Assembly (NCBI GenBank): GCA_029553505.1
Contig: JAKPKY010000248.1
Coordinates: forward strand, 1-53,513
DNA length: 53,513 nt
DNA from: Planctomycetota bacterium
Lineage (GTDB): Bacteria > Planctomycetota > Phycisphaerae > SM23-33
Direction: 5' to 3'
Of this stretch, positions 47,163 through 53,513 are shown piece after piece. The notes below the pieces were generated by a model. The model saw only the letters and a program-made list of their open reading frames with translations. It did no database searches and was not told where the DNA came from. Made by a program: the position numbers and the translations under genes. Positions within the stretch are counted from its first letter, which is position 1, and each line of letters opens with the position of its first letter.

Positions 47163-47958
47163 CCCCTTCAAAAAATCTCCGCCGGTTCGCCCGCTCGGCG
47201 TCCGGAGTCCGCCAGTCCGGGCGGTAGTCGTGCCGGACGTGGTACAGGCAGGAGGCCGGGTCGGTGCGGATCGCGCCGCGATAGGCGTCGCCCGCGGCCC
47301 GGCGGATGCGCCGCAGCATGTCCAGGTCCTCCCAGCCGCGGCCTACAAACGCCTCGTCCCACCGGAGATTTCCCAGGGCGCGCAGCATGTCCCGCCGGAG
47401 GGAGAACTGGCTGTTGCCCAGGACCGTGGCGATCGACGCCGGATCGGCGGGGGCGACCTTGGGGTTGTATTCCGCGCGGCCGTAGGCCTCGTAGGCCCGT
47501 GGATGACGCTCGTATTCCGCCGGGTCGAACAGCGCCCGCCAGGAGTCGCGGTCCGGCAGGTCGGTTCCGGGCGGCAGGTACCGGACGCGGTAGGCCAGCA
47601 GCGTGACGGCCGGGTCGTCCAGCGCCTCGACGGCGCGAATCCAGCGGGGCCCGACGATCGCGTCGGCGTCCAGGAACGTCAGCACGTCGCCGCCGCAATC
47701 GATTCCGACGTTCAGCAGGGCGGCCTTGTTGAAGACCGGCATCTCGCGCTCGTCGTGGACCACGCGGACGCGGCCGCTGCCCACCAGGTAGTCGTAGGGA
47801 TAAGGTTCCCGCCCGGACCCGTTGTCGATCACGAGGATCTCCCAGGCGCGCGGGTCCGTCCAGGGCGGCCCGCACTCCAGGGCGCTCCAGAGGATCGAGC
47901 AGACGCAGCGGGCCAGCGCCGCGTGTCGGTCCCGGTGCGGGATGACGATCGTATTCAT
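47107..47958 (-). CDS. phage-encoded glycosyltransferase family 2
   Basis: A 283-residue GT-A enzyme: TIVIPHRDRHAALARCV at the start, VIDNGSG (44-50), LTFLDADAIVGPRW with the metal-binding DxD at 97-99, and GWEDLDMLRRIRRAAG, a galactosyltransferase-type (GT7C-like) ED motif. It is the first translated of three adjacent glycosyltransferase genes. The final ~17 residues are encoded by a GAGAGG repeat and look like an extension of a protein that once ended near FFEGA. The start at 47958 was chosen because a typical GT2 first strand follows. Confidence 0.86.
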   Translation of the reverse strand: MNTIVIPHRDRHAALARCVCSILWSALECGPPWTDPRAWEILVIDNGSGREPYPYDYLVGSGRVRVVHDEREMPVFNKAALLNVGIDCGGDVLTFLDADAIVGPRWIRAVEALDDPAVTLLAYRVRYLPPGTDLPDRDSWRALFDPAEYERHPRAYEAYGRAEYNPKVAPADPASIATVLGNSQFSLRRDMLRALGNLRWDEAFVGRGWEDLDMLRRIRRAAGDAYRGAIRTDPASCLYHVRHDYRPDWRTPDAERANRRRFFEGADPHPNPSPLRERAGRGC

Positions 47959-47987
47959 GGTTCGTATCCTGGAACGCGGAACCTGAA

Positions 47988-48043
47988 TCACCCTCTCCCC
48001 GCCCTCTCCCTTCCAGGGAGAGGGGCAAGGGGTTTTCTAATGT
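47988..48043. repeat. GAGAGG palindromic repeat overlapping a small gene's C-terminus
   Basis: CCCTCTCCCTTCCAGGGAGA and AGGGGCAAGGGG, followed at 48040 by GTTCCCGGTTCCC. It encodes the end (about KPLAPLPGRERAGRG) of the 114-residue protein. Confidence 0.85.
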
Positions 48044-48332
48044 TCCCGGTTCCCTGTTTCTTGCCCAGCAGCGCCGCGAAGGTCCGCACGCGCCGCCGGG
48101 CCGCCCGCGGCAAGGCATACATCGGCACGCCGGCGAGCCCGAACGCATCCATGCCGGTCCGGCGCTCCAGCCCCGCGGCCAGTTCGACGGCCGCCAGCGC
48201 CCTTCGGACCGCCGCCAGGCCGCGAGGCGAGCGGTCCTCCAGCAGCTCGTCCGCCAGCTCGTGCAGGCTCGGCCCTCCGCCGCCGAACGGAAGGCTGAAC
48301 AGCACCTCCCGGCCCAGCTCATCGAGGTCCAT
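47988..48332 (-). CDS. small phage protein, unknown
   Basis: A 114-residue protein starting MDLDELGREVLFSLPFGGGG. It is helical (LHELADELLEDRSPRGLAAV, ALAAVELAAGL) and then basic (RAARRRVRTFAALLG). The last ~15 residues are repeat-derived. It overlaps the end of the zinc-ribbon gene by 14 bases and precedes the glycosyltransferases. No domain recognised. An in-frame ATG at 48389 would lengthen it but lies inside the zinc-ribbon gene. Confidence 0.6.
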   Translation of the reverse strand: MDLDELGREVLFSLPFGGGGPSLHELADELLEDRSPRGLAAVRRALAAVELAAGLERRTGMDAFGLAGVPMYALPRAARRRVRTFAALLGKKQGTGNIRKPLAPLPGRERAGRG

Positions 48333-48552
48333 CAACGCATCCGTCGTCAGGTTGTCCGTCTTTGGGTTCACGCTCAATCTCCTGCTCATAGGTGCTGACC
48401 CGCGCGCCGCAGTAACGGCACTGCCGGCGCCGGAGGATTCTTCCGCCCGGCAGGGCGCGGGTGTAGAGGACGTGGAAGTGGCGGCAGCCGCAGCGCGGGC
48501 ATTCCAGGCCGCGTTGCGATTCCGCCGGGTCCCATTTTTTCCGAGCCGCCAT
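48319..48552 (-). CDS. NrdR-like zinc-ribbon small protein
   Basis: A 77-residue protein with a four-cysteine ribbon: CPRCGC at 18-23 and CRYCG at 47-51, joined by a basic RALPGGRILRRRQ and followed by ARVSTYEQEIER. This is the pattern of the NrdR zinc finger (CPFC ... RRRRECLECHERFTTFE). NrdR's ATP-cone is absent. The start overlaps the terminase stop by one base (TAATG), so it is made with the terminase. It may bind DNA or RNA in packaging or late regulation; that is inference. Confidence 0.75.
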   Translation of the reverse strand: MAARKKWDPAESQRGLECPRCGCRHFHVLYTRALPGGRILRRRQCRYCGARVSTYEQEIEREPKDGQPDDGCVDGPR

Positions 48553-50885
48553 TACGACCTCCTCCGCAGGTCGGCCTGGGTGTAGCGCTTCCGCTGGCGG
48601 ACGGCGCGGGTCTCCTGGCCCGGCGCGGCGGCCCCGAGCATGCTCGCCGCCACCGCGCAGCCCACCAGGCAGTCGAACCAGTGGTTGTCCGGCGCGCCGG
48701 GCCTCAGCAGCCATTCGTGGACCTTCCGGCCCCGCCCGGCCGTCTCGACCCAGGTCTCGCTGCCGGCGACGTGCTCGGCGAACAGCTCGTGCTCGTTGGC
48801 GTTCTTTCCCCAGAGCGTCAGGCCGCCGCGCTCGGACGGCGGCGCGGCCAGCGCGCCGTGCACGTGGCTCTTCCAGTAGTTCACGTCCGCCGCGACGTGG
48901 CGGAACTCGCGCGTTCCGGAGAGGTTCGGGATGTACCAGTGGCAGCCGAAACTTTCGCCCGGCTTGCGGCGGTACTCGCTCATCGGCCGGTGCGCGGCGC
49001 GGATGCCCACGCCCTTGGCCAGCCACATCGTCTCGCCGCCGACGGCGTGCTTGACGGCCTCGACGATCTCCGGCTTGTAGCCCATGTCCACCAGCAGCCG
49101 CCCGATCCGCATCACGCCGCCGCCGGCGCGGGGGAACTCCCTCCGCAGCAGCTCGGCCACCAGGCCCTCCAGCCCGGCGCGGATCACCGCGTCCGTCCCG
49201 CGCCCGGGGGTGGCCCGGCCGAGCGTCTGCTGCGCCGAGCGGAGCGTAAACCGCCGCAGCGACTGCCGGGGGTGCGTGCCGTAGTCGATCACGCAGCCCG
49301 TCAGGTCCGACTCCCAGGCGACCACGCACCAGAACAGCAGCTCGTCGTGGACGTCCACGAAGCCGGTCAGGTGGGCCGCCGCCTGCGGGACCTGGCCTTT
49401 CGGGCGTCCGTTGAGCTTCGCGGCCACCTGGGCGGGGCGCAGGGCGGCGTCGGCGAGTTGCTCGGACCGCGGCGCGTTCTGGTATTCGGACCAGAACGTC
49501 GCCTGGTTGGCGAAGAACAGGTCCATCGCGTGCTGGATGGCGCTCAGCTCCGTCCGGCGGTCGTAGGCGTGCACCCACGAGACCGACGCGCCGGCGTCCA
49601 TGTCGGCGCGTCGTTTTTTGTAGTAGCGGTTTGAATCGCGGATTCCCGCCGAGCCGCGCCCGCGGCGGAGGTCCCAGTATTCCTCCCAGAGCTTCAGGTT
49701 GTCGGGGAATTTCGTGAGGAACGCCGTGCAGAGGCTCTGCCAGTCCGGGCTGGCGTCGCGGTTCATCAGGCGGTCCGCCAGGTCGGACTCGTAGATCTTC
49801 GTCACCAGCGCGACTGCGGCGACGGTCTCTCCGGGCCCGGCCAGGTAGCGGACGTCGCCGTTGATCAGCTCCAGCCGGTAATCGGTCTGGAGGCTCGAGC
49901 GGGCGCTCCGCCGCGTCTGCGGGTCGTCCAGCAGGACCATCCGGGGCCGGATGACCGTGCCGTCCGGGCGCTCGTGCTGGTGGCCGCGGATCTCCCCGTC
50001 CAGGCCGTCGACGCTGTAGACCGCGCCCCAGGCCGCCGGCTTGACGCCGCGCTGGGCGAACGACGCCGGCAGGTCCTCCGGCCGGACGGACGGGAAGACG
50101 ATCCGGTCGTCCTCCCACCGCACGTGCGTCAGGTGGCCGTTGACGTGCTGCTGGAGCTGGCGCTTGGAGGAATTCTCCAGCCGGCGCAGCGGCAGGATCG
50201 CCTCCGGGAAATCCTCGCCCAGCTTGCGGTTCTCGATGATGACCGTCTTGACCGGGCTGAGCAGCTGCCGGACGGCCCGGGTCTCGGATGCCGAGATCCC
50301 GCAGACGTAGTCGACCAGGTTGGCCAGCACGGCCCACAGGGCCGCCCAGCGGGCGAGCGTGGTCTTGCCGCCGCCGCGGGGCATGGCCAGCGCGAACATG
50401 CCGCCGTTGCGGCCGACGTCCTGGAGGATCTCGATCGCCTTGAGGTGGTCGTCCGACCAGGGCCAGCAGAACGCGGCCGACGCGTAGGTCTCGCAGAACG
50501 TCCGGAGGCTCGCGACGGCCGCCAGGCGGCGCGGCCAGTCCGCCACGTCGGGGATCGGGCCGACGTCCTGGGCGGCCTTGGTGGCGGCGCGGTTCCGCTC
50601 GGCCTGTTTCTTTTTCGCCTCGAGGTAGCGGTCCGCCGCCGACGGCGCCGGCGGCGCGGACTCCGCGGCGACGAGCCGGTCGAACAGCCACGCGACGTAG
50701 CGCGGCAGGTCCACGCGCCGCCCGTCGCCCGCCGCGGCGATCCGAAGCCCCGCCGCGTCGCGGTGGGCGCGGAGGGCCGCCGAGGACAGCACCGCGCCCA
50801 GCGGCGTGCTGTTCAACAGCCGGACCGTCTCGGCGGGCGTGAGCCGCCTGAGGTCCGTGGTCGGTGTGTGCTCACTTTTCCGCAA
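48552..50885 (-). CDS. phage terminase large subunit with N-terminal DNA-binding-like module
   Basis: A 777-residue packaging ATPase/nuclease. Walker A is MPRGGGKTTLARW (168-180) and Walker B is MVLLDDPQTRRS (316-327). The C-terminal half carries the nuclease-type region (HDELLFWCVVAWESD, VDMGYKPEIVEAVKHAVGG). Residues ~12-72 repeat the module found in the two small genes upstream (LTPAETVRLLN ... RRVDLPRYVAWLFDRL). The start is probably TTG at 50885, because the previous in-frame codons are TGA, the stop of the upstream gene, and two sense codons. Readthrough of that TGA would fuse the two proteins. Confidence 0.9.
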   Translation of the reverse strand: MRKSEHTPTTDLRRLTPAETVRLLNSTPLGAVLSSAALRAHRDAAGLRIAAAGDGRRVDLPRYVAWLFDRLVAAESAPPAPSAADRYLEAKKKQAERNRAATKAAQDVGPIPDVADWPRRLAAVASLRTFCETYASAAFCWPWSDDHLKAIEILQDVGRNGGMFALAMPRGGGKTTLARWAALWAVLANLVDYVCGISASETRAVRQLLSPVKTVIIENRKLGEDFPEAILPLRRLENSSKRQLQQHVNGHLTHVRWEDDRIVFPSVRPEDLPASFAQRGVKPAAWGAVYSVDGLDGEIRGHQHERPDGTVIRPRMVLLDDPQTRRSARSSLQTDYRLELINGDVRYLAGPGETVAAVALVTKIYESDLADRLMNRDASPDWQSLCTAFLTKFPDNLKLWEEYWDLRRGRGSAGIRDSNRYYKKRRADMDAGASVSWVHAYDRRTELSAIQHAMDLFFANQATFWSEYQNAPRSEQLADAALRPAQVAAKLNGRPKGQVPQAAAHLTGFVDVHDELLFWCVVAWESDLTGCVIDYGTHPRQSLRRFTLRSAQQTLGRATPGRGTDAVIRAGLEGLVAELLRREFPRAGGGVMRIGRLLVDMGYKPEIVEAVKHAVGGETMWLAKGVGIRAAHRPMSEYRRKPGESFGCHWYIPNLSGTREFRHVAADVNYWKSHVHGALAAPPSERGGLTLWGKNANEHELFAEHVAGSETWVETAGRGRKVHEWLLRPGAPDNHWFDCLVGCAVAASMLGAAAPGQETRAVRQRKRYTQADLRRRS

Positions 50886-50891
50886 AAGTGC

Positions 50892-51209
50892 TCACTTCCG
50901 CTCATTCGCGTGCGAGTCGCCCAGGCGGACCAGCAACCAGGCGGCGTAGGCGGTCAGGGAAATCCGGCCGCGGGAATCGGCAGGTGCCCCCTCGCGAAGG
51001 TGCCGCCGGATCGTCTCGGCCGGGACGGTCCCCGCGCCGCTGTCGGCCAGCAGCGCCGCCAGTTGCGGCGCGGTCCGCGGCGTCTCGGCGTCCTCCAACG
51101 TCAGGTCCCGCACGGCGATTTTTGGGGATGATTTTTTGACGCGTTTTTTTGTATCACAAATCGCCGCGGCCGATTTGCCTGCCTGCCGGGCGGATCGTAC
51201 CTTCGCCAT
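50892..51209 (-). CDS. small DNA-binding-like protein, second module (possible small terminase)
   Basis: A 105-residue protein. Residues 1-45 are very basic (MAKVRSARQAGKSAAAICDT, KKRVKKSSPK). Residues ~46-105 form the shared module: TPRTAPQLAALLADSGAGTV, IRRHLREGAPADSRGRISL and YAAWLLVRLG. Its stop TGA is followed in the same frame, after two codons, by the terminase start. By position and size it is a candidate small terminase subunit, which recognises pac/cos DNA, but the fold is inferred. Start at 51209 is supported by the in-frame ATG at a basic N-terminus. Confidence 0.7.
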   Translation of the reverse strand: MAKVRSARQAGKSAAAICDTKKRVKKSSPKIAVRDLTLEDAETPRTAPQLAALLADSGAGTVPAETIRRHLREGAPADSRGRISLTAYAAWLLVRLGDSHANERK

Positions 51210-51244
51210 GGTGCAGACTCCAATCAAGGGATCGTCTGTGCCCT

Positions 51245-51273
51245 GGGGGCGTCCCGTGCCTGGGAGCGCCCCC
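51245..51273. other. strong hairpin between two module genes
   Basis: GGGGGCGTCCC (51245-51255) pairs, with one bulge, with GGGAGCGCCCCC (51262-51273). There is no T-run. It may act as an attenuator or RNA stability element within the open frame linking the two small genes. Confidence 0.5.
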
Positions 51274-51278
51274 GCTTG

Positions 51279-51536
51279 TCATTCCGTCTCCAGCCGCCGG
51301 ATCATCCACGCCGCGTAGTGCAGCAGGTTGATCCGGGGCTGCCCGTCCGCGCCGGCCGTCGCCGGCGCTCCATCTGCCAGGTGCCTCCCGATGGCCTGTT
51401 CCGTCGCGGCCGCTCCGGCTGCCGATAACAACCTTGCCGCCTGCGCCACCGTCAGCGCCGCCGGGTCGAGCCGTTCCGGCCCGGGCGCGGCGGATTTTTT
51501 GGAAGTTCTTCCGAAAGATTTCCCGTCAGTCACCAT
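51279..51536 (-). CDS. small DNA-binding-like protein, first module
   Basis: An 85-residue protein with the same module as the next gene and the terminase N-terminus: LDPAALTVAQAARLLSAAGA, AIGRHLADGAPAT and INLLHYAAWMIRRLE. A basic, serine-rich tail precedes it. The stop TGA (followed by C) is in the same frame as the second module gene, with 23 open codons between. Start at 51536 follows AAAGGC; an alternative ATG at 51566 lies inside an inverted repeat. Confidence 0.65.
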   Translation of the reverse strand: MVTDGKSFGRTSKKSAAPGPERLDPAALTVAQAARLLSAAGAAATEQAIGRHLADGAPATAGADGQPRINLLHYAAWMIRRLETE

Positions 51537-51552
51537 AAGCCTTTGCCCCGCT

Positions 51553-51575
51553 AAAGCATGAAACATGCATGCTTT
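51553..51575. promoter_or_regulatory. inverted repeat in the divergent control region (operator candidate)
   Basis: AAAGCATG (51553-51560) and CATGCTTT (51568-51575) are exact inverted arms around AAACATG. The site lies between the leftward late operon and the rightward 51670/52159 genes, where a phage regulator would bind. The 51537-51669 gap holds no gene, and no clear promoter hexamers were found. Confidence 0.4.
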
Positions 51576-51669
51576 CGCCGGTTTTCGCAGGGATTCCCTT
51601 GGCTGTTCGCGGATTCCATGGCCTCATGGGTTCGTGAACCTGGCAACGAACCACGAAAGGAGAAGCACC

Positions 51670-52113
51670 ATGAAACGCAAGACATTGACCACGATGAAGG
51701 CTGCGGAGATCGGGCGCAAGATGGGCGTTCGCGGCCTGTGCATCTACCGCGACGACATCGACCGGAATCTGTGGCGCGTCATCACCCCGGGCCGGTCCGA
51801 GGTCCATCAGCCGATGGACGAAAAGGCCTGGAGGGCGTTCCTCCGTGCGTCCGGCTGGATCGAACGGCGGGCCCGCTACGACGCGGGCAACGGCCGCAAG
51901 GTCACCGTGCCGGAAAACGACGAGCGGGACCTCTTCGACGCGCTCCGCGAGCGGCTCAGCGTCAAGGCTCTGGTCGCCATCGCGGCGCACCTGCACGGGA
52001 CCGTGAGAACCGCGGACGACAAGGTCAACGACGAGGTGGCCGCCTTCGCCGAGGGACTGCTGGAAAGACTCGGCGATCGGTACAGCACCCTCCTCGACGA
52101 GATCGGACTTTGA
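51670..52113 (+). CDS. prophage protein, unknown
   Basis: A 147-residue protein read divergently from the late operon. It starts MKRKTLTTMKAAEIGRKMGV and has a mixed alpha/beta region (CIYRDDIDRNLWRVITPGRS, WRAFLRASGWIERRARYD) and a helical C-terminus (KALVAIAAHLHGT to ERLGDRYSTLLDEIGL). AAGGAG lies 8 nt upstream of the start, clearly better than an upstream frame-compatible ATG at 51565. Its position beside a HARE-HTH gene suggests regulatory or DNA-metabolism function, not shown. Confidence 0.7.
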   Translation: MKRKTLTTMKAAEIGRKMGVRGLCIYRDDIDRNLWRVITPGRSEVHQPMDEKAWRAFLRASGWIERRARYDAGNGRKVTVPENDERDLFDALRERLSVKALVAIAAHLHGTVRTADDKVNDEVAAFAEGLLERLGDRYSTLLDEIGL

Positions 52114-52158
52114 CAAAACGCCCGGCGCGTCGCCGGGCCCAACACAAGGAGAATCGAG

Positions 52159-52671
52159 ATGGACAAGCGACGGATTCAAATCGGCTTGGTGTACAGCGTG
52201 AAGATCGGCGGCTCGTGGCTGCCGGCGCGGATGGACAAGTCGCTGGGACATGGGCGATACGAAGCCGCCGTCCTGCCCAGCGGCAAGACGGTCAAAGTCA
52301 GCATGGACGCGATCCAGGGCGGGGGCGAGACGCTCAGACGATGGGAAGCCCGGCGGAAGCCCAAGGCGGTTCCCGACATTCCGAGCGAAGCGGCCGGACC
52401 CGCCAGGCCCAAGGCCGCGGACGGGAAAAAGGAAAAGCAGCAGCGCAAGGCCAGCGGCCTGGACGCCGCGGCGCAGGTGCTTGCCGAGGCGGGCGGCCCG
52501 CTCAACACCAAGGAAATGGTCGAGCGGATGCTTTCCCAAGGCCTTTGGCAGACGGGCGGCAAGACGCCGGCGGCGACCATCTACTCCGCCATCCTCCGCG
52601 AGATCTCCGTCAAGGGAGACGCCAGCCGGTTCCGCAAAGTCGAACGCGGGAAATTCGAGCGGGTCAGGTAG
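52159..52671 (+). CDS. HARE-HTH domain protein
   Basis: A 170-residue protein. The N-terminal ~60 residues form a small beta domain (IQIGLVYSVKIGGSWLPARM, then AVLPSGKTVKVSMDAIQGG). A basic linker rich in K, A and P follows. Residues ~98-168 are a HARE-HTH winged helix (DAAAQVLAEAGGPLNTKEMV, YSAILREISVKGDASRF, FRKVERGKFE), a module found in restriction, modification and chromatin proteins. It probably binds DNA and lies convergent to a DNA methyltransferase, so they may work together. AAGGAG precedes the start. A terminator follows its stop. Confidence 0.82.
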   Translation: MDKRRIQIGLVYSVKIGGSWLPARMDKSLGHGRYEAAVLPSGKTVKVSMDAIQGGGETLRRWEARRKPKAVPDIPSEAAGPARPKAADGKKEKQQRKASGLDAAAQVLAEAGGPLNTKEMVERMLSQGLWQTGGKTPAATIYSAILREISVKGDASRFRKVERGKFERVR

Positions 52672-53513
52672 CATTCGCCTTTCCCCTGTTTCGCCCCGGC
52701 CCCGATGCGGACCGGGGTTTTTTAATCCGGCTTGCCTTCCGCCCCGTGAACGCCTCCCAGCGGCGAACGATCACGTCGCAGTAGAGCGGGTCGATCTCCA
52801 TCAGGAAGGCATGCCGCTCGGTCTGCTCGCATCCGACGAGCGTCGATCCGCTCCCCCCGAACAGGTCCAGGACGTTCTCGCCGGGCCGCGAAGAGTACTG
52901 AATCGCGCGGACGGCCAGCTCGACGGGCTTCTCCGTCAGGTGCACCATCGCCTGCGGGGTGACCTTCTTGACCGACCAGACGTCGGTGGCGTTGGCGGGG
53001 CCGAAGAAGCGATGGGCGGCGCCTTCCTTCCAGCCGTAGAAGCACCACTCGTGGTTGCCCATGAAATCCTTCCGCGTCAGGACCGGATGCTCCTTGACCC
53101 AGATGATCATCTGCGAGAAGTACAGCTCCGACTCGCGGAGGGCGTTGGGGTAATTCCAGATGTTGCTGTACCCGCCCCAGATGTAGAACGCCCGGCCCGG
53201 CAGCAGGACGCGACGGATGTTCCCGAACCACGCCCGCAGCATGGCTGCGAAGGCCTCGTCCGAGACGAAGTCGTTCGCGAGCGGCCGGTCCTTGGGGCGC
53301 ATCTTCTTCGTGGTCGCCCTGGTGCTTATTCCCCGCGCCGCGTCCATCTGCTGGTGATGGGTCGGCCCGGAGAAACTGGACAGGCCGGCGGCGATCGCGT
53401 TTCCGCTACGCGGCTCGACCTTGACGTTGTAGGGCGGGTCCGTGTTGACCAGGTGGACGTCGCTGCCGTCCAGCAGGCGGTCCACGTCCGCGGGGTTCCC
53501 GCTGTCTCCGCAG
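52664..53513 (-). CDS. site-specific DNA methyltransferase, beta class (partial)
   Basis: The C-terminal ~282 residues of an N6-adenine or N4-cytosine methyltransferase; the N-terminus is beyond the right edge (the frame is open through GDSGNPADVDRLLDG). The beta-class motif order is seen: motif IV TDPPYN comes first, then the target region, then motif I-like LDLFGGSGSTLVGCEQTER near the C-terminus. Such proteins often have an N-terminal ParB-like nuclease domain, which is not in the window. It may protect phage DNA or regulate replication. The last residues overlap the terminator of the HARE-HTH gene. Confidence 0.9.
   Translation of the reverse strand, partial: CGDSGNPADVDRLLDGSDVHLVNTDPPYNVKVEPRSGNAIAAGLSSFSGPTHHQQMDAARGISTRATTKKMRPKDRPLANDFVSDEAFAAMLRAWFGNIRRVLLPGRAFYIWGGYSNIWNYPNALRESELYFSQMIIWVKEHPVLTRKDFMGNHEWCFYGWKEGAAHRFFGPANATDVWSVKKVTPQAMVHLTEKPVELAVRAIQYSSRPGENVLDLFGGSGSTLVGCEQTERHAFLMEIDPLYCDVIVRRWEAFTGRKASRIKKPRSASGPGRNRGKANAT
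52694..52723 (+). terminator. intrinsic terminator after the HARE-HTH gene
   Basis: CCCCGG (52694-52699) pairs with CCGGGG (52712-52717) and is followed by TTTTTT. It lies inside the 3' coding end of the opposing methyltransferase gene. Confidence 0.7.

Larger units (their letters stand above)
24911..53513. mobile_element. temperate long-tailed phage (prophage), right end outside window
   Basis: At least 28.6 kb. It begins at the tmRNA 3' end with a tyrosine integrase and contains large terminase, portal, protease-capsid fusion, connector, tail tube, tail chaperones, tape measure, spike and fibre genes. Late genes all read right to left in tightly coupled order. A short moron-like plus-strand operon and three glycosyltransferases are embedded. 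It carries repeat families not seen in the host part of the window. No phage repressor, endolysin, replication genes or attR are visible. The long tail is inferred from tube plus tape-measure genes; no sheath gene was seen, which favours a siphovirus. Confidence 0.9.

Noticed and set aside
44829-47958. DNA hypermodification pathway (glucosylated bases)
   Set aside because: No hydroxymethylase, base kinase or thymidylate-synthase-like gene is present in the window, so DNA is only one of several possible acceptors.
45799-48585. A 928-residue plus-strand open frame across the glycosyltransferases
   Set aside because: The minus strand has three genes with clear GT motifs, and the plus-strand translation shows no domain and low-complexity composition.
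48552-51536. Phage-wide UGA recoding (genetic code 4)
   Set aside because: Many genes in the same prophage end at TGA with overlapping ATGA starts and sensible C-termini, so TGA works as a stop. At most local readthrough is possible at the module genes.
24911-53513. Mu-like transposable phage
   Set aside because: The capsid domain is gpT-like, but there is a tyrosine integrase at a tmRNA site and no MuA/MuB-type transposase in the window.

Overview
The window looks like chromosome from a GC-rich, diderm member of the Planctomycetota, probably Phycisphaerae-like. The clues are two PEP-CTERM surface proteins, McsA/McsB arginine-phosphorylation genes beside LPS-core genes (a WaaF-type heptosyltransferase and an InaA/WaaP-type kinase), a peptidase-U32/RlhA-type protein, an RMD1/YagE-family protein, and many short dyad repeats between genes. 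The taxonomic call is inference from gene content, not from a marker alignment.

Host part (1 to about 24,930). A truncated GT4 glycosyltransferase at the left edge is followed by a PEP-CTERM protein, a LOG-family protein and a lipoprotein. Next comes a tightly overlapping envelope operon (waaF, LPS kinase, GT4 glycosyltransferase, plsY). A minus-strand block then holds a large GT-C-like membrane/TPR protein, an RMD1-family protein, a sugar isomerase/epimerase, mcsB-mcsA and an STN-domain protein. A plus-strand signalling operon follows (histidine kinase, Rcp1-like receiver, receiver-GGDEF). After it come a LamG-like PEP-CTERM protein, a secreted jelly-roll protein and a long U32 protein. The last host gene is ssrA (tmRNA), whose proteolysis tag reads ANNGYAMAA.

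Prophage part (about 24,910 to beyond the right edge). A tyrosine integrase starts 180 bp after the 3' end of tmRNA, so that end is the likely attachment site. Inside are a second, catalytic-domain-only tyrosine recombinase and a three-gene plus-strand zinc-ribbon/secreted-protein operon. A long minus-strand late operon, read right to left, runs: two small DNA-binding-like proteins, large terminase, NrdR-like zinc ribbon, a small protein, three glycosyltransferases, gpW-like connector, lambda-type portal, prohead protease fused to a Mu gpT-like capsid protein, DUF2190-like cement protein, connectors, tail tube, tail genes with a beta-helix spike, tail chaperone pair with a candidate frameshift, tape measure, and a collar-domain fibre. 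At the far right are two plus-strand genes (one HARE-HTH) and a truncated beta-class DNA methyltransferase. Gene order suggests a long-tailed temperate phage. No repressor, endolysin or right attachment site is visible.

Most unusual features: (i) two DNA-binding-like modules and the terminase N-terminus are paralogous and lie in one reading frame separated only by TGA codons; (ii) short repeats fill most prophage gaps and supply protein ends, and one inserts about 30 residues in frame into a recombinase; (iii) several genes have a -10 hexamer 6-7 nt before ATG, implying leaderless mRNAs; (iv) a glycosyltransferase trio sits among head genes; (v) the promoter of the U32 gene, with its first codons, is duplicated upstream of a neighbouring gene.
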